A DNA stretch of 64,000 bases from Nocardia vinacea (GCF_035920345.1 NZ_CP109149.1:3100001-3164000); one strand, 5' to 3'. Counted from the first letter of the stretch, positions 46,008 through 58,278 are shown. Notes: a model not told the origin generated them from the letters alone. Program-made: numbers and translations.

Positions 46008-46289
46008 TTAGAGCTCCATGGTCACCCGATCGGCCGACTCCAGCTTGATCACCGTCCGCATCGGAATCGTCTTGCCGATGAATTGCGGACCGAGCACACC
46101 CGGATCGGTGAACTCCCCCGCCACCTCGATGCCGGCGGCGCTGCCGCTGGCCTTGGTGCCCTTGTAGGTCATCATCATCGGCGTCACGCTGTCCACCGTC
46201 GACCATTCGTAGCGGTCGTCGGTCGGCGAATAGCCGAGAGTGCCGAGCCGGTAGTACGGCTTGCCGCCGAAGGTGCCCTCGGCTTCCAC
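46008..46289 (-). pseudogene. Internal fragment of a DUF1579 gene
   Basis: 93 codons from GTG 46289 to a TAA. The text GTFGGKPYYRLGTLGYSPTD through MRTVIKLESADRVTMEL matches the middle of DUF1579 proteins. The N-terminal half is absent and the usual C-terminal 15-20 residues are also cut. The start is two bases from the tpi terminator hairpin and has no ribosome-binding site. It looks like a gene truncated at both ends when the region was rearranged. If translated it would be a short soluble protein of unknown use. Confidence 0.6.
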
Positions 46290-46290
46290 G

Positions 46291-46338
46291 CGAATCAGCC
46301 CGGCAACACGCGATCGGGCGTGCTACCGGGCTGATTCG
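46291..46338. terminator. Strong hairpin after tpi
   Basis: Arms 46291-46311 and 46318-46338 pair at 19 of 21 positions (13 consecutive from CGAATCAGCCCGG) around the loop GATCGG. It lies 12 bases beyond the tpi stop and would end the gap-pgk-tpi transcript. No U-run follows. Confidence 0.8.
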
Positions 46339-46350
46339 AACATTCACCCG

Positions 46351-47136
46351 TCAGGGCAGCGGACCACCCGCGGCAATCGCGGACAGCGTGGCGAATTCGT
46401 CGCCCTTGAGCGACGCACCGCCGACAAGCGCGCCGTCGATATCGGTCTGCGCGACCAACTCGCCCACGTTCTTGGCATTCACCGAGCCGCCGTAGAGCAC
46501 CCGCACACCCGCCGCGACCTCGGCCGAGGCCAGTTCGACGAGTTCCGCGCGAATCGCACCGCAGACTTCCTGCGCGTCGGCGGGGGTGGCGACCTTACCG
46601 GTGCCGATGGCCCAGACCGGCTCGTAGGCGATGACGATCTTCGAAATCTCTTCGGCCGTCAGACCTTTGAGCGAGCCACGCAACTGCTCGAGGTTGTACT
46701 CGACGTGGGTCTTCGCCTCGCGGACATTGAGACCCTCACCGATGCACACGATCGGGGTGATCCCGTACTTCAGCGCCTGCTTGGTCTTGGCCAGCACGGT
46801 GGCATCGTCCTCGGAGTGGTACTGCCGCCGCTCCGAATGGCCGACAACCGCGAAGGTGCAACCCAGTTTGGCCAGCATGGCACCGCTGATCTCACCGGTG
46901 TACGCGCCCTCGTCGTGGGTCGACACATCCTGCGCACCATAGGTGAGCAGCAGCTTGTCACCCTCGACAAGGGTCTGCACGCTGCGGATGTCGGTGAACG
47001 GCGGGATGACCGCGACGTCGACCTTCGCGAAGTACTTCTCCGGCAGCGCGAAGGCGATCTTCTGCACCAGGGCGATGGCCTCGAGGTGGTTGAGGTTCAT
47101 CTTCCAGTTGCCCGCGATGAGCGGTTTGCGTGCCAT
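46351..47136 (-). CDS. tpiA: Triosephosphate isomerase
   Basis: 261 aa glycolytic enzyme. GNWKMNLNH at the N-terminus, [13 protein letters not shown] with the catalytic histidine, [16 protein letters not shown] with the catalytic glutamate, and the phosphate-binding [11 protein letters not shown]. It starts 3 bases after the pgk stop and closes the operon. Confidence 0.97.
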   Translation of the reverse strand: MARKPLIAGNWKMNLNHLEAIALVQKIAFALPEKYFAKVDVAVIPPFTDIRSVQTLVEGDKLLLTYGAQDVSTHDEGAYTGEISGAMLAKLGCTFAVVGHSERRQYHSEDDATVLAKTKQALKYGITPIVCIGEGLNVREAKTHVEYNLEQLRGSLKGLTAEEISKIVIAYEPVWAIGTGKVATPADAQEVCGAIRAELVELASAEVAAGVRVLYGGSVNAKNVGELVAQTDIDGALVGGASLKGDEFATLSAIAAGGPLP

Positions 47137-47139
47137 GGT

Positions 47140-48354
47140 TCAGTCCTCCAGTACCGCGATGCCGGGCAGTTCCTTGCCCTCGAGGTATTCCAGGGATGCC
47201 CCGCCACCAGTGGAGATGTGCGAGAAACCGTCCTCGGGCAGGCCGAGCGCGCGGACGGCCGCGGCCGAATCGCCACCGCCGACAACGGTGAAAGCACCCT
47301 TGCCCGTCGCGGTCACAATCGCCTCGGCGACACCCCGGGTACCCGCGGCGAAGTTCTCGAACTCGAATACGCCCATCGGGCCGTTCCAGAACACCGTCTT
47401 CGCCTCGGTGAGTAGTACCGCGAACCGGTCCACCGACTCGGGACCGACATCCAATCCGAGCCAGCCGTCCGGAATCTCGTGGGCGGGCACCACCTTCGAA
47501 TCCGCGTCGGCCGCGAACTTATCCGCGACGACGATATCGCGCGGCAGGTGGATGACATCCGCGTAGCGCTCCAGCAGGCCCTTGCAGGTCTCGATCATCT
47601 CCTCCTGCAGCAGCGAGCCGCCGACCGAAAGCCCCTGTGCGGCAAGGAAGGTGAAGCACATGCCGCCGCCGATCACCAGGGTGTCGACCTTGGGTGCGAG
47701 TGCCTCGATGACGGCCAGCTTGTCGGAGACCTTGGAGCCGCCGAGCACGACCGCGTACGGGCGCTCCGAGTTCTCGGTCAGCTTGGCAAGCACCTCGACC
47801 TCGGCGGCGACCAGCGTGCCCGCGTAGTGCGGCAGCAGCTTGGCCACGTCGTAGACCGAAGCCTGCTTGCGGTGCACCACACCGAAGCCGTCGGAGACGA
47901 ACGCGCCATCATCGCCGACCAACTCGACCAGGGCCGCGGCCAATTTGGCCCGCTCGCCGTCGTCCTTGCTGGTCTCACGCGGATCGAAGCGCACGTTCTC
48001 CAGCAGCAGTACATCGCCGTCGGTGAGGCCCTCCGAGCGCGACAACGCGTCGTAGCCGACGACGTCACCGGCCAGCTGGACATTGCGGCCGAGCAGCTCG
48101 GCCAACTTCACCGCGACCGGGGCAAGGGAGAATTTCGGGTCCGGCTCACCCTTCGGACGGCCGAGATGCGCCGTGACGACCACCTTGGCGCCGGCCTCGA
48201 CCAGCGCCTTCAGCGTCGGCACCGAGGCGATGATGCGCCCCGGATCGGTGATCTCGCCGTTCTCGTCGAGGGGGACGTTCAGATCGGAGCGCACGAGTAC
48301 GCCCCGACCCTCGACACCCTCGCTCAGCAGGTCCTGGAGTGTCTTGACTGCCAT
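47140..48354 (-). CDS. pgk: Phosphoglycerate kinase
   Basis: 404 aa. [23 protein letters not shown] and the C-terminal nucleotide-binding [13 protein letters not shown] are family landmarks. The ATG 48354 (MAVKTLQDL) is chosen over an earlier one that would run into gap. Middle gene of gap-pgk-tpi. Confidence 0.97.
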   Translation of the reverse strand: MAVKTLQDLLSEGVEGRGVLVRSDLNVPLDENGEITDPGRIIASVPTLKALVEAGAKVVVTAHLGRPKGEPDPKFSLAPVAVKLAELLGRNVQLAGDVVGYDALSRSEGLTDGDVLLLENVRFDPRETSKDDGERAKLAAALVELVGDDGAFVSDGFGVVHRKQASVYDVAKLLPHYAGTLVAAEVEVLAKLTENSERPYAVVLGGSKVSDKLAVIEALAPKVDTLVIGGGMCFTFLAAQGLSVGGSLLQEEMIETCKGLLERYADVIHLPRDIVVADKFAADADSKVVPAHEIPDGWLGLDVGPESVDRFAVLLTEAKTVFWNGPMGVFEFENFAAGTRGVAEAIVTATGKGAFTVVGGGDSAAAVRALGLPEDGFSHISTGGGASLEYLEGKELPGIAVLED

Positions 48355-48359
48355 GCGCG

Positions 48360-49709
<1,350 letters not shown>

Positions 49710-50693
49710 TCACGCTTCGTCGAGCAGTTCGGCGGTGACGGCCGATTCGGTATCGGGTACGCCCAACTCCTTGGCCCGGCGGTCCGCCATCGACAGCAGC
49801 CGTCGAATTCGGCCTGCCACAGCGTCTTTCGTCATCGGCGGATCAGCGAGCTGGCCGAGTTCCTCCAGTGACGCCTGGCGGTGCTGCACCCGCAGCTTGC
49901 CCGCCGCGGCCAAATGGTCGGGCACCTCGTCGCCCAGAATCTCCAGTGCACGTTCGACTCTCGCGGCGGCGGCGACCGCGGCACGGGCCGATCGGCGCAG
50001 GTTGGCGTCGTCGAAATTGGCCAGGCGGTTCGCCGTGGCCCGCACCTCGCGCCGCAGCCTGCGCTCCTCCCAGACGATCCGGGTGTCCTGCGCACCCATC
50101 CGAGTCAGCAGTGCGCCGATGGCCTCGCCGTCGCGCACCACGACCCGATCAGTGCCGCGCACCTCACGCGCCTTGGCGGTGATGCCGAGCCGGCGCGCCG
50201 CACCGACGAGTGCCAGCGCGGCCTCCGGACCGGGGCAGCTGACCTCGAGCGCCGAGGAGCGACCCGGTTCGGTGAGCGAGCCGTGTGCGAGAAACGCTCC
50301 GCGCCAAGCGGCTTCGGCATCACCGATGCTGCCGCCGACCACCTGCGCGGGCAGACCGCGCACCGGACGGCCGCGCACATCGAGCAGGCCGGTCTGTCTG
50401 GCCAGCGCCTCGCCCTCCTTGGATACCCGCACCACATAGCGCGAGGTCTTGCGCAAACCGCCCGCGCCGAGCACGTGCACATCGGAGCCGTAGCCGTACA
50501 GCTCGAAGATCTCGCGCCGTAGCCGGCGCGCGATGGAACCCATATCCACCTCGGCCTCGACGATCACCCGCCCGCCGACGATGTGCAGGCCGCCCGCAAA
50601 CCGCAGCAGCGCAGACAATTCCGCCTTGCGAGAACTCACCTGCGAGACCGTGAGCCTGCTCAGCTCGTCCTTCACTTCGGCTGTCATCGCCAC
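49710..50693 (-). CDS. whiA: WhiA sporulation/cell-division regulator
   Basis: 327 aa. The N-terminal LAGLIDADG-like domain ([26 protein letters not shown]) and the C-terminal HTH ([36 protein letters not shown]) are both complete. The metal/catalytic acids of homing endonucleases are not expected here. GTG 50693 is eight bases after AAAGGAG; ATG 50687 overlaps the yvcK stop (ATGA) and is an alternative. Confidence 0.95.
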   Translation of the reverse strand: MAMTAEVKDELSRLTVSQVSSRKAELSALLRFAGGLHIVGGRVIVEAEVDMGSIARRLRREIFELYGYGSDVHVLGAGGLRKTSRYVVRVSKEGEALARQTGLLDVRGRPVRGLPAQVVGGSIGDAEAAWRGAFLAHGSLTEPGRSSALEVSCPGPEAALALVGAARRLGITAKAREVRGTDRVVVRDGEAIGALLTRMGAQDTRIVWEERRLRREVRATANRLANFDDANLRRSARAAVAAAARVERALEILGDEVPDHLAAAGKLRVQHRQASLEELGQLADPPMTKDAVAGRIRRLLSMADRRAKELGVPDTESAVTAELLDEA

Positions 50694-51730
50694 GAGACGC
50701 GCTCCTTTCCACCCAACCCGGAACGCACATCCTGACCCATGTGCCGTCCCTCGACTCGAAGCCCTGCCATATGTGGCCGAGGTTGCCGGATCAGCTGATC
50801 CAGTGCGGCGGCAAGCTTTCCGGGGTGATGCCGGTCGGTTCCCGCTTCGGCGACATCGGAGAAGGTTACTCGCGCCCGCAATTGTTCGGCAGCCCTGGCC
50901 ACATGTTCTCTTTCGCGACCCTCCGGCACCGACCCGGAATCGACCAGTACCTCGTCGACCACGAATTCCGGTGCGTGCTGGGACAATACATGTAGATGGC
51001 GTTCCGCGGAGAAACCCGCCGTTTCTCCGGGCTCCGCAGCCAGATTCAGCACCAGGACCTTGCGTGCTCTGGTATAGACCAGCGCGTCACGCAATTCGGG
51101 CACGAGCACATGCGGAATCACGCTGGTGAACCAGGAACCCGGGCCGAGCACAACGACATCGGCGTGTTCGATGGCCGAGGTTGCCTCCGGACTGGCGGGC
51201 GGATCGGACGGAATCAGCCGCACCCGCCGCACCTTGCCCGGGGTCGTCGCGATGGCGACCTGGCCACGGATGCAGCGGCTCACCCGCGGATCCGCTTCCA
51301 GACCAGAAACATCCGCCTCGATATCGAGGGCGATGGGCGACATCGGCAGCACCCGTCCGGTGATTCGCAACATCTTGGCGACCTCGTCTAGCGCGGCGAC
51401 CGGATCGCCGAGCACCTCGGTCAGTCCCGCGAGGATCAGATTGCCGACCGAATGTCCGGCCAGCGCGCCGGTGCCGCCGAAGCGATGCTGCACGGTGCGC
51501 GTCCACACATCGTCACTGTCCGCGGCGAGCGCCGCGAGGGCCATGCGCAGATCGCCGGGCGGTGGCACACCGAGCTCGGCACGCAGTCTGCCCGATGACC
51601 CGCCGTCATCGGCGACGGTCACCACCGCACTGATCTTTCTGGTCAGCCGCCGCACCGCGGTGAGCGTCGCGTACAGCCCGTGCCCGCCACCGAGCGCAAC
51701 TATGGCGGGATCCGATTCCCACCCCGTCAT
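50684..51730 (-). CDS. yvcK: YvcK/CofD-like protein (gluconeogenesis factor)
   Basis: 348 aa. [19 protein letters not shown] at the N-terminus binds a UDP-sugar in the family, with [11 protein letters not shown] and [14 protein letters not shown] following. In mycobacteria the orthologue (CuvA, Rv1422) affects cell-wall growth and carbon use. Coupled to rapZ by ATGA and to whiA by an overlap. Confidence 0.93.
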   Translation of the reverse strand: MTGWESDPAIVALGGGHGLYATLTAVRRLTRKISAVVTVADDGGSSGRLRAELGVPPPGDLRMALAALAADSDDVWTRTVQHRFGGTGALAGHSVGNLILAGLTEVLGDPVAALDEVAKMLRITGRVLPMSPIALDIEADVSGLEADPRVSRCIRGQVAIATTPGKVRRVRLIPSDPPASPEATSAIEHADVVVLGPGSWFTSVIPHVLVPELRDALVYTRARKVLVLNLAAEPGETAGFSAERHLHVLSQHAPEFVVDEVLVDSGSVPEGREREHVARAAEQLRARVTFSDVAEAGTDRHHPGKLAAALDQLIRQPRPHMAGLRVEGRHMGQDVRSGLGGKERVSWR

Positions 51731-52731
51731 TCGCGCCCCAGATCCCGATGCACAACCCGCACGACATCGGCCGGACCGGATTTCTCCGTCTCCGAGCCGA
51801 CCAGTTCGCCGAGCGCCTCGGCTATCGCCACGCTGCGGTGTTTACCTCCGGTGCAGCCCACTGCCACCGTCATGTATCGCTTCCCCTCTTGGCGGTAACC
51901 ATTCGTCGTCAGGTCGACCAGGTGGTGGCAGGTGCTCAAGTAATCGGCCGCGCCGGGACGCGACAATACATACTCGCTGACCACGGTCTCCTGTCCCGAA
52001 TGTTCCCGAAGTTCCGGTATCCAATGCGGATTGGGTAGAAAACGCACATCCAACACCATGTCCGCATCGAGTGGAACCCCATACTTGAATCCGAACGACT
52101 GCACCGTCAGCTGCAGTGCGGTGGGCGCGCCGCCGCCGTAGGCCTCCTCCAGCTTGCGGTGCAGCTGGTGGATCGAGAGTTCGGTCGTGTCGATCACCAG
52201 GTCGGCCGCCGTTTTCACGGCGGAAAGGCGGATCCGTTCGGCAGCGATGCCCGCCGAGAGCGTACCGTCGGCGCTTTCACTCTGCAGCGGGTGGCGTCGG
52301 CGCGCGAAGCCGAAGCGCCGGATCAGCACGTCATCGGACGCCTCGAGGAACAGGATCCTGGTCGGCACGCCCGCGGAGCGCAGCTGATCGGTGACGGCCG
52401 AAAGATCGCCGGTGAAGAAGCGACTGCGCACGTCCATGACCAGCGCGAGCCTGCGGATCGGTGGTTCGGCGGAGGCGCCGAGTTCGACCATCCGCCCGAT
52501 CAGCTCGGGCGGCAGATTATCGGTGACATACCAGCCGAGATCTTCGAGTACACGGGCCGCGGTACCGCGACCCGCGCCGGATAGGCCGGTCACGATGACC
52601 ACCTCGACCTTTGGCTGCGCTGGGTTGCCGTCGCCGCGTTCGACAGGTGCGCCGAGGGTGCCCGCGGGGCCGGTCCGCCCAGCGGTCGACCGCGGGCTGC
52701 CCGCACTGTTGTTCGATTCGACGCGTGTCAT
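51727..52731 (-). CDS. rapZ: RapZ-like nucleotide-binding protein
   Basis: 334 aa with a 40-residue disordered N-terminus. The P-loop reads GLSGAGRGT (49-57), with arginine where most P-loops have lysine; I recall the same change in M. tuberculosis Rv1421, so it is a lineage feature, not damage. The C-terminal half has SFGFKYGVPLDADMVLDVRFLPNPHW and IGCTGGKHRSVAI-like VGCTGGKHRSVAI. In Enterobacteria RapZ controls an amino-sugar enzyme through small RNAs; the actinobacterial role is not settled. Confidence 0.93.
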   Translation of the reverse strand: MTRVESNNSAGSPRSTAGRTGPAGTLGAPVERGDGNPAQPKVEVVIVTGLSGAGRGTAARVLEDLGWYVTDNLPPELIGRMVELGASAEPPIRRLALVMDVRSRFFTGDLSAVTDQLRSAGVPTRILFLEASDDVLIRRFGFARRRHPLQSESADGTLSAGIAAERIRLSAVKTAADLVIDTTELSIHQLHRKLEEAYGGGAPTALQLTVQSFGFKYGVPLDADMVLDVRFLPNPHWIPELREHSGQETVVSEYVLSRPGAADYLSTCHHLVDLTTNGYRQEGKRYMTVAVGCTGGKHRSVAIAEALGELVGSETEKSGPADVVRVVHRDLGRE

Positions 52732-52814
52732 GTCCTACCGGATCTGTGTCAGGGTGCCTGTCGATCATCCCGCACCGGTTCCGGTATCGGGCGCAGACAC
52801 ACAACGTAGGTGTC

Positions 52815-54863
52815 TTATTCCTCCCGCAATGCGGCCAAAACGGCCTTCGCGGTCGCCACACCGATGCCGGGCACCTCGGTGATCTGCTCGACCGTGGCCT
52901 CCTTCAGTTTGGCGACCGACCCGAAATGGGTGACGAGCGCGGTCCGGCGGGACTCGCCGAGGCCGCGCACCGAGTCCAGTGCGGACGCGGTCATCCGACG
53001 GGAGCGTTTGCTGCGGTGGAAGGTGATGGCGAAGCGGTGCGCTTCGTCGCGCACCCGTTGCAGCAGATACAGCGACTCACTGTTGCGCGGCATGATCACC
53101 GGATCGCTCTCCCCCGGCACCCACACCTCCTCCAGCCGTTTGGCCAGGCCGATCACCGCGACATCGGTGATGCCGAGTTCGTCGAGGACCTCCGCGGCGG
53201 CCGCGACCTGGGGTGCGCCGCCGTCGACCACATAGAGATTGGGTGGATAGGCGAATCTGCGCGGGCGGCCCGTGCGTGGGTCGACGCCGGGGCGTGAAGT
53301 GAGTTCGAGGTCGTCGTCTACGTGTCCGTTTTCCGGACCAGCTGTCAGCTCCTCGGCCTCCAGTTCGTCCCGCTCGCGGCGCAGACGATAGAACCGCCGT
53401 CTGGTCACCTCCGCGATGCTGCCGACATCGTCGGAGCGGCCCTCACCCGCGGCCTCTTTGATCGCATAGTGGCGATACTCGGACTTGCGCGGCAGGCCGT
53501 CCTCGAACACCACCAGCGAAGCCACCACATCGGTGCCCTGCACGTGGCTGATATCCACACACTCGATTCGTAGCGGCGCGCTGTCCAGATCGAGGGCATC
53601 TTGAATGTCTTGCAGTGCAGCGGATCTCGAGGTCAGATCGCCCGCACGCTTGAGTTTGTGCTGGGCCAGCGCCTCCATCGCATTGCGCTGCACGGTTTCG
53701 GCGAGCGCCTTCTTGTCACCGCGCTGCGGCACCCGCAGCCGCACCGCCGAGCCGCGCAGTCTGCTCAGCCATTCCTCCACCTGTTCGGCATCGGCGGGCA
53801 GTTCCGGCACCAGCACCTCGCGCGGCACCGCGGTGGCCGGTTGTTCGGCCTCGCCCTGTTCGGCCTCGCCCTGTTCGGCCTCGCCCTGTTCGGCCTGTGC
53901 GGCCTGCTCGCCGTAGAACTGGGTGAGGAACTGCTCGACCAGTGCGGCGACCTCGCCACCGGCCTCCTGCCCGTCGATGGCGTCGCCGGATTTGTCGACC
54001 ACCCAGCCGCGCTGACCGCGCACCCGGCCGTCGCGGACGTGGAAGATCTGGACCGCCACCTCGAGCTCATCGATGGCGAAGGCGACCACATCGGCGTCGG
54101 TGCCGGTGCCGAGGACGACGGCCTGCTTCTCCAGTGCCCGCCGCAGCGCCTGAACGTCGTCGCGGAGCCGGGCGGCGGTTTCGAAGTCCAGATCCTCGGC
54201 GGCGTCGTGCATCCGGCGCTCCAAGTCGCGCACCATGCGATCGGTGCGCCCGGCCAGGAAGTCGCAGAAGTCCTCGACGATCCGGCGATGCTCATCGGCA
54301 TCGACGCGGCCGATGCACGGGGCCGAGCATTTGTCGATATAGCCGAGCAGACAAGGCCGCCCGATCTGGTTGTGCCGCTTGAAGACTCCGTTGGAGCAGG
54401 TGCGCGCGGGGAAGACCCGCAGCAGCAGATCCAGGGTTTCCCGAATGGCCCAGGCGTGCGCGTACGGCCCGAAGTACCGTACCCCCTTCTTGCGTGCGCC
54501 GCGATAGACGAACAGCCGCGGGTATTCCTCGTTCAGGGTGACCGCCAGCACCGGATACGACTTGTCGTCCCGATACCGCACGTTGAATCGCGGATCGAAC
54601 TCCTTGATCCAGTTGTATTCCAGCTGAAGGGCTTCCACCTCGGTGGAGACCACGGTCCATTCGACGCTGGCCGCCGTCGTGACCATCTGCTTGGTTCGCG
54701 GATGCAGCGACGCCACATCGGCGAAGTACGAATTCAACCTGCTGCGCAGGCTCTTGGCCTTGCCGACATAGATCACACGCCCGTGCGCGTCCCGGAATTT
54801 GTAGACACCGGGTTCAACGGGAATCGTGCCCGGCTTCGGCCGGTAGGTCGCGGGATCTGCCAC
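52815..54863 (-). CDS. uvrC: UvrC excision nuclease subunit
   Basis: 682 aa nucleotide-excision repair nuclease. GIY-YIG domain at the N-terminus ([29 protein letters not shown]), UVR motif near 210, RNase H-like nuclease with [22 protein letters not shown], and HhH motifs at the end ([18 protein letters not shown]). GTG 54863 is the start: it gives VADPATYRP, matching the family N-terminus, and has TAGGCT seven bases upstream. A low-complexity insertion EQGEA repeats at about residues 323-340. Confidence 0.95.
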   Translation of the reverse strand: MADPATYRPKPGTIPVEPGVYKFRDAHGRVIYVGKAKSLRSRLNSYFADVASLHPRTKQMVTTAASVEWTVVSTEVEALQLEYNWIKEFDPRFNVRYRDDKSYPVLAVTLNEEYPRLFVYRGARKKGVRYFGPYAHAWAIRETLDLLLRVFPARTCSNGVFKRHNQIGRPCLLGYIDKCSAPCIGRVDADEHRRIVEDFCDFLAGRTDRMVRDLERRMHDAAEDLDFETAARLRDDVQALRRALEKQAVVLGTGTDADVVAFAIDELEVAVQIFHVRDGRVRGQRGWVVDKSGDAIDGQEAGGEVAALVEQFLTQFYGEQAAQAEQGEAEQGEAEQGEAEQPATAVPREVLVPELPADAEQVEEWLSRLRGSAVRLRVPQRGDKKALAETVQRNAMEALAQHKLKRAGDLTSRSAALQDIQDALDLDSAPLRIECVDISHVQGTDVVASLVVFEDGLPRKSEYRHYAIKEAAGEGRSDDVGSIAEVTRRRFYRLRRERDELEAEELTAGPENGHVDDDLELTSRPGVDPRTGRPRRFAYPPNLYVVDGGAPQVAAAAEVLDELGITDVAVIGLAKRLEEVWVPGESDPVIMPRNSESLYLLQRVRDEAHRFAITFHRSKRSRRMTASALDSVRGLGESRRTALVTHFGSVAKLKEATVEQITEVPGIGVATAKAVLAALREE
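53842..53897. repeat. 15-bp tandem repeat inside uvrC
   Basis: The unit TGTTCGGCCTCGCCC occurs three times exactly (from 53842, 53857 and 53872) plus a partial fourth. On minus it encodes repeated EQGEA in the linker between the UVR and nuclease domains. Copy number can vary without a frameshift. Confidence 0.9.
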
Positions 54864-54870
54864 GAATCCA

Positions 54871-54876
54871 AGCCTA
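54871..54876 (-). promoter_or_regulatory. -10 box of a leaderless uvrC promoter
   Basis: TAGGCT on minus, seven bases before GTG 54863. It would drive uvrC-rapZ-yvcK-whiA. Confidence 0.6.
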
Positions 54877-54910
54877 TCGACCGGCTCCGACACATCCGCA
54901 CGGGCGCGGC

Positions 54911-55756
54911 TCAGCCGAAGCGGCGGGCACTGGCGACGATCGCGTCGCACAGCGCCTGCTCCGGCGCGGACAGGGTCGTACGCCGCCGCATCAGCACGAA
55001 TTCGAGGTCGCCGAGCACCGGAAGCCGCGGGTCGGCGAGCACGCACAGACCGTCCGGGATCAGGGTTTCGGCATGCACGATGACGCCGAGACCGGCGAGG
55101 ACCGCAGCGCGCAAGCCGAGCTGACTGTCGCTGGTACAGGTCACACGCCAGGTGCGGACGTCGCGTTCGAGAGCCTGCAGTGCGATGCGGCGGGTGAGGC
55201 TGGGTGGCGGATAGGTCACCAGCGGGACCGGATCGTCGAATTCCGTTGTGGCCGAACGGCCCGCCCACACCAGGCGGTCACGCCACAACAGTTCGCCGTG
55301 CCGTTCACCGGGCAGGCGTTTGCCGACGACCAGGTCGAGTTCACCGGTCTCCATGCGGGTTTTGAGGTTTTCGCTCAGGCCGACGGTGAGTTCCAGATCG
55401 ACCCCCGGATGGGTGCGCTGGAATTCCAGGAGTACGTCGGGGAGTTCACGGGCCATCACATCATCGGAGGCGCCGAGCCGGATCAGGCCGGTGAGGGTGG
55501 AGTCGGAGAAGTAGCGCTCGGCCTGGCCCTGCGCGTCGAGGATGGTGCGGGCGAAGCCGACCATGGCCGCACCGTCGGCGGTCAGCGCGAGATTGCGCGT
55601 ATCGCGGCGGAACAATTCGCGCCCTACGGCCTTCTCCAATCGGGCAATGTGGCCGCTGATGGTGGACTGACGCAGGCCGAGGATCCGACCGGCGGCGGTG
55701 AATCCGCCCGCGCGCTCGACGGCAAGGAAGGTGCGCAGCAGTTCGGGTTCGAACAC
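54911..55756 (-). CDS. LysR family regulator
   Basis: 281 aa from GTG 55756 ([49 protein letters not shown] is a clear LysR HTH). GATAAT stands six bases upstream. The effector domain is complete. Divergent from a bile-acid-symporter family gene, which is probably its target. Confidence 0.9.
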   Translation of the reverse strand: MFEPELLRTFLAVERAGGFTAAGRILGLRQSTISGHIARLEKAVGRELFRRDTRNLALTADGAAMVGFARTILDAQGQAERYFSDSTLTGLIRLGASDDVMARELPDVLLEFQRTHPGVDLELTVGLSENLKTRMETGELDLVVGKRLPGERHGELLWRDRLVWAGRSATTEFDDPVPLVTYPPPSLTRRIALQALERDVRTWRVTCTSDSQLGLRAAVLAGLGVIVHAETLIPDGLCVLADPRLPVLGDLEFVLMRRRTTLSAPEQALCDAIVASARRFG

Positions 55757-55762
55757 ACCCCA

Positions 55763-55768
55763 ATTATC
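55763..55768 (-). promoter_or_regulatory. -10 box of a leaderless LysR promoter
   Basis: GATAAT on minus, six bases before GTG 55756. Confidence 0.5.
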
Positions 55769-55795
55769 ACGGTTTGCGTTTACAGATATCAATCT

Positions 55796-55812
55796 GAACG
55801 CCTTTCGCGTTC
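55796..55812. promoter_or_regulatory. Inverted repeat in the LysR/symporter gap
   Basis: GAACGC-CTTTC-GCGTTC, a perfect 6-5-6 dyad, upstream of both -10 boxes. Likely LysR binding site. Confidence 0.6.
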
Positions 55813-55826
55813 AATTGGCCGAGTCG

Positions 55827-55832
55827 TACGGT
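55827..55832 (+). promoter_or_regulatory. -10 box of a leaderless symporter promoter
   Basis: TACGGT, six bases before GTG 55839. Confidence 0.55.
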
Positions 55833-55838
55833 CTACTG

Positions 55839-56843
55839 GTGAAGTTGCTCGCCAAACTCCGGATCGATGCGTTCATGCTGGGCATCCTGGCCAGCGTCGC
55901 GGTGGCCGCGCTGCTGCCCGCGCGGGGTGTCGCGGCCGATACGCTCGACTGGATCACCAAGATCGCGATCGGTGTGCTGTTCCTGCTCTACGGCGCCCGG
56001 CTCGAGCCTCGTGAGGCACTGGCAGGATTGCGGCATTGGCGGTTGCATTCGACGGCGCTGGCGGTGACCTATCTGATCTTCCCGCTGATCGGGCTGGCGC
56101 TGCACGCGCTGGTGCCATCGGTACTGACCGACGATCTCTACACCGGCGTGCTGTTCCTGTGTCTGGTGCCGTCGACCGTGCAGTCATCGATCGCCTTCAC
56201 CTCGATTGCCCGCGGGAATGTGGCGGGCGCGGTGGTCAGCGCGTCGCTGTCGAATCTGATCGGCGTCTTCGCGACCCCGTTACTGGTCATGCTGCTGATG
56301 GACACCACCGGCAACGCAACCGTCTCCCCCACCGCGATCCTCGCGATCGTCGTTCAGTTGCTGCTGCCGTTCCTGGCGGGCCAACTCTTGCGGCCCCGGA
56401 TGACCTGGCTGCTGCGGCATACCACGGTGACCAGGGCCGTCGATCGCGGTTCGGTCTATCTCGTCGTCTATGCCGCCTTCAGCGCGGGCATGGTGGAACA
56501 CATCTGGAGCGGCATTTCGCCGCGGGCGCTACTGGCAATCGTCGCGGTTTGCGCCGGCATTCTCGCCGTAGTCCTGACGATTACCACCTTCGGCAGTCGC
56601 CTCCTTGGTTTCGCCCGCCCCGATCAGATCGTCACCGTGTTCTGCGGTTCGAAGAAGAGCTTGGCCACCGGTCTCCCCATGGCCTCGGTCCTGTTCGCGG
56701 GACATCCGGTCGGCTTGATCGTGTTGCCGCTCATGGTCTTCCACCAGATCCAATTGCTGACCTGCACTGTGCTCGCTCAGCGCTACGCGCGATCAGCACA
56801 GTCCGATCTCGCGGCAGCCGAGCCATCCGTACAACCGGCCTGA
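55839..56843 (+). CDS. Bile acid:sodium symporter family transporter
   Basis: 334 aa, about ten hydrophobic segments. The SBF_like pattern is seen at LYGARLEPREALAGLRHWRLH, LCLVPSTVQSSIAFTSIARGNVAGAVVSASLSNLIG and FCGSKKSLATGLPMASVLF. The family (RCH1/YfeH-like) moves organic anions or affects calcium balance; substrate unknown. GTG 55839 gives a short N-terminus before the first helix. Confidence 0.87.
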   Translation: MKLLAKLRIDAFMLGILASVAVAALLPARGVAADTLDWITKIAIGVLFLLYGARLEPREALAGLRHWRLHSTALAVTYLIFPLIGLALHALVPSVLTDDLYTGVLFLCLVPSTVQSSIAFTSIARGNVAGAVVSASLSNLIGVFATPLLVMLLMDTTGNATVSPTAILAIVVQLLLPFLAGQLLRPRMTWLLRHTTVTRAVDRGSVYLVVYAAFSAGMVEHIWSGISPRALLAIVAVCAGILAVVLTITTFGSRLLGFARPDQIVTVFCGSKKSLATGLPMASVLFAGHPVGLIVLPLMVFHQIQLLTCTVLAQRYARSAQSDLAAAEPSVQPA

Positions 56844-56853
56844 TCCGAGCTGT

Positions 56854-57291
56854 TCACCACTCGGCGTCGGCAATCCGAATATCGAACCACGCCTTGGCTT
56901 CCGGTCGCGACAGCTGGTAGAGGATCGTCGCCGATGCGCCCAGCGTGAAGAGGACGACGACCAGCCGGGCCAAGTCCGGGACAGCCTCGACGTGAATCCT
57001 CAGTACCGCGACGGACTGCAGCATGACCGAAACAATCGCGACGCGGCGTACCCGCGGCCCACGACCGAGGGCCAGCACCGCGAGGCCGAGCACCCAACTG
57101 CAGCCGAATTGCAGCGCTGCGGATCTGGCCGCCTCGTCCCCGGCGATCAGACCCATGACGACCGGATACGCGAGGCCGAAGCCCGCGAGTCCAAATGCGG
57201 CCTCTCTGGCCGCGCGGACCGATTCGGGCGGGCCGGCCGGCCGCGCCGTCCGCACGGCCGACGATTCGAAATATGCCTCGGCATCATCCAT
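56854..57291 (-). CDS. Small membrane protein of unknown function
   Basis: 145 aa with four hydrophobic segments after a polar N-terminus. ATG 57291 has GGGGAG five bases upstream. No family recognised. It converges on the symporter gene with a 10-base gap. Confidence 0.7.
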   Translation of the reverse strand: MDDAEAYFESSAVRTARPAGPPESVRAAREAAFGLAGFGLAYPVVMGLIAGDEAARSAALQFGCSWVLGLAVLALGRGPRVRRVAIVSVMLQSVAVLRIHVEAVPDLARLVVVLFTLGASATILYQLSRPEAKAWFDIRIADAEW

Positions 57292-57409
57292 GGCCACTCC
57301 CCGTCGAGCTTGCGCACCGCAATGTGGTGGGCGTCACAGCAAGCTAATTCAGTTCGGGGGACTCGGCATTCAGGAACAGCAGAGTGTGTCGTAGGTCACA
57401 TACCGAACA

Positions 57410-58093
57410 TTAGGCCAGTTCGTGTCGCCGCAGTACCTCGAGCAGACCTTCGGCGCGCTCCACCGTCGGCAACGGATCGACCAGCGCGAAACCGCAGCCC
57501 GCCGCGACCGCGCCGCCATCGGCCTCGGCACTGTCGCCGACCATGAGCGCCGATTCGGGACGCACACCGAGTTGTTCCACCGCGGCCCGGAAGATCCGCG
57601 GATCCGGCTTCACCGCACCGACTTCGAACGACAGCGTGTGCGCGGCGACGAGCCGATCCCAACCGTTGGCGGCGAACGCCGGGCGAATATCGAAGGCGAT
57701 ATTGCTCACTACAGCGACCGGGATACCCTGTGCCGCCAGGACTTTCAGGACGGCGTCGGTGTCCGGATACGGCGTCCACGCCAGCGGGTCCAGCATCCAG
57801 TCATAGAGCTGCTCGATCAGCGCTGATGTCGGCACCCCGGCTTGTCGCAGCACCTCGTAGTAGGCCATGCGGTGCATTGCCGGATCCAGATCCCGCCGCT
57901 CCCAGGCGAGCCGCCCCGCGGCATCGAAGACTGCACCGTGGCCGACGGGCGTCGTCATCCGATCCAGGATCGCAGCCTGCTGCGACCGGTCCAGGGGTTT
58001 GTTATCTGCCCCGACCATATCGGCCCAGGTTTCATCGGGTTCCAGCCGGAACAGCGTGCCGGAGAAGTCGAAAAGAACTGCCTCGATCGCCAC
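57410..58093 (-). CDS. HAD family hydrolase with an altered DxD motif
   Basis: 227 aa. Motif I is FDFSGTLF: D9 is the nucleophile, but the usual second aspartate is S11. Motif II is VVSN, motif III the lysine of GAVKPDPRIF, motif IV GDSAEADGGAVAAGCG. Loss of the second aspartate removes the acid/base needed by phosphatases; dehalogenases and phosphonatases have other residues here. Real activity is uncertain. Confidence 0.85.
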   Translation of the reverse strand: MAIEAVLFDFSGTLFRLEPDETWADMVGADNKPLDRSQQAAILDRMTTPVGHGAVFDAAGRLAWERRDLDPAMHRMAYYEVLRQAGVPTSALIEQLYDWMLDPLAWTPYPDTDAVLKVLAAQGIPVAVVSNIAFDIRPAFAANGWDRLVAAHTLSFEVGAVKPDPRIFRAAVEQLGVRPESALMVGDSAEADGGAVAAGCGFALVDPLPTVERAEGLLEVLRRHELA

Positions 58094-58278
58094 CGGGCCA
58101 GCCTACCGATTGCGACGGTTGTCCTTAAGGGCGAGCGGATTGGCTTCAGCGCCAATTCCGCTGAGAATCCCGCACCGAATGGGCGGTCAATGCAATTGCC
58201 CGCTAACCGTTTTCGCTGAACTCACCAGCGCTGGGAGCCCACAGCGTCGGATTTCACGCGACGCTCGCCGATCGGCGA

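Noticed and set aside
54864..55268. Upstream extension of UvrC
   Set aside because: It runs antisense through the LysR gene and has no similarity; the family N-terminus is at 54863.
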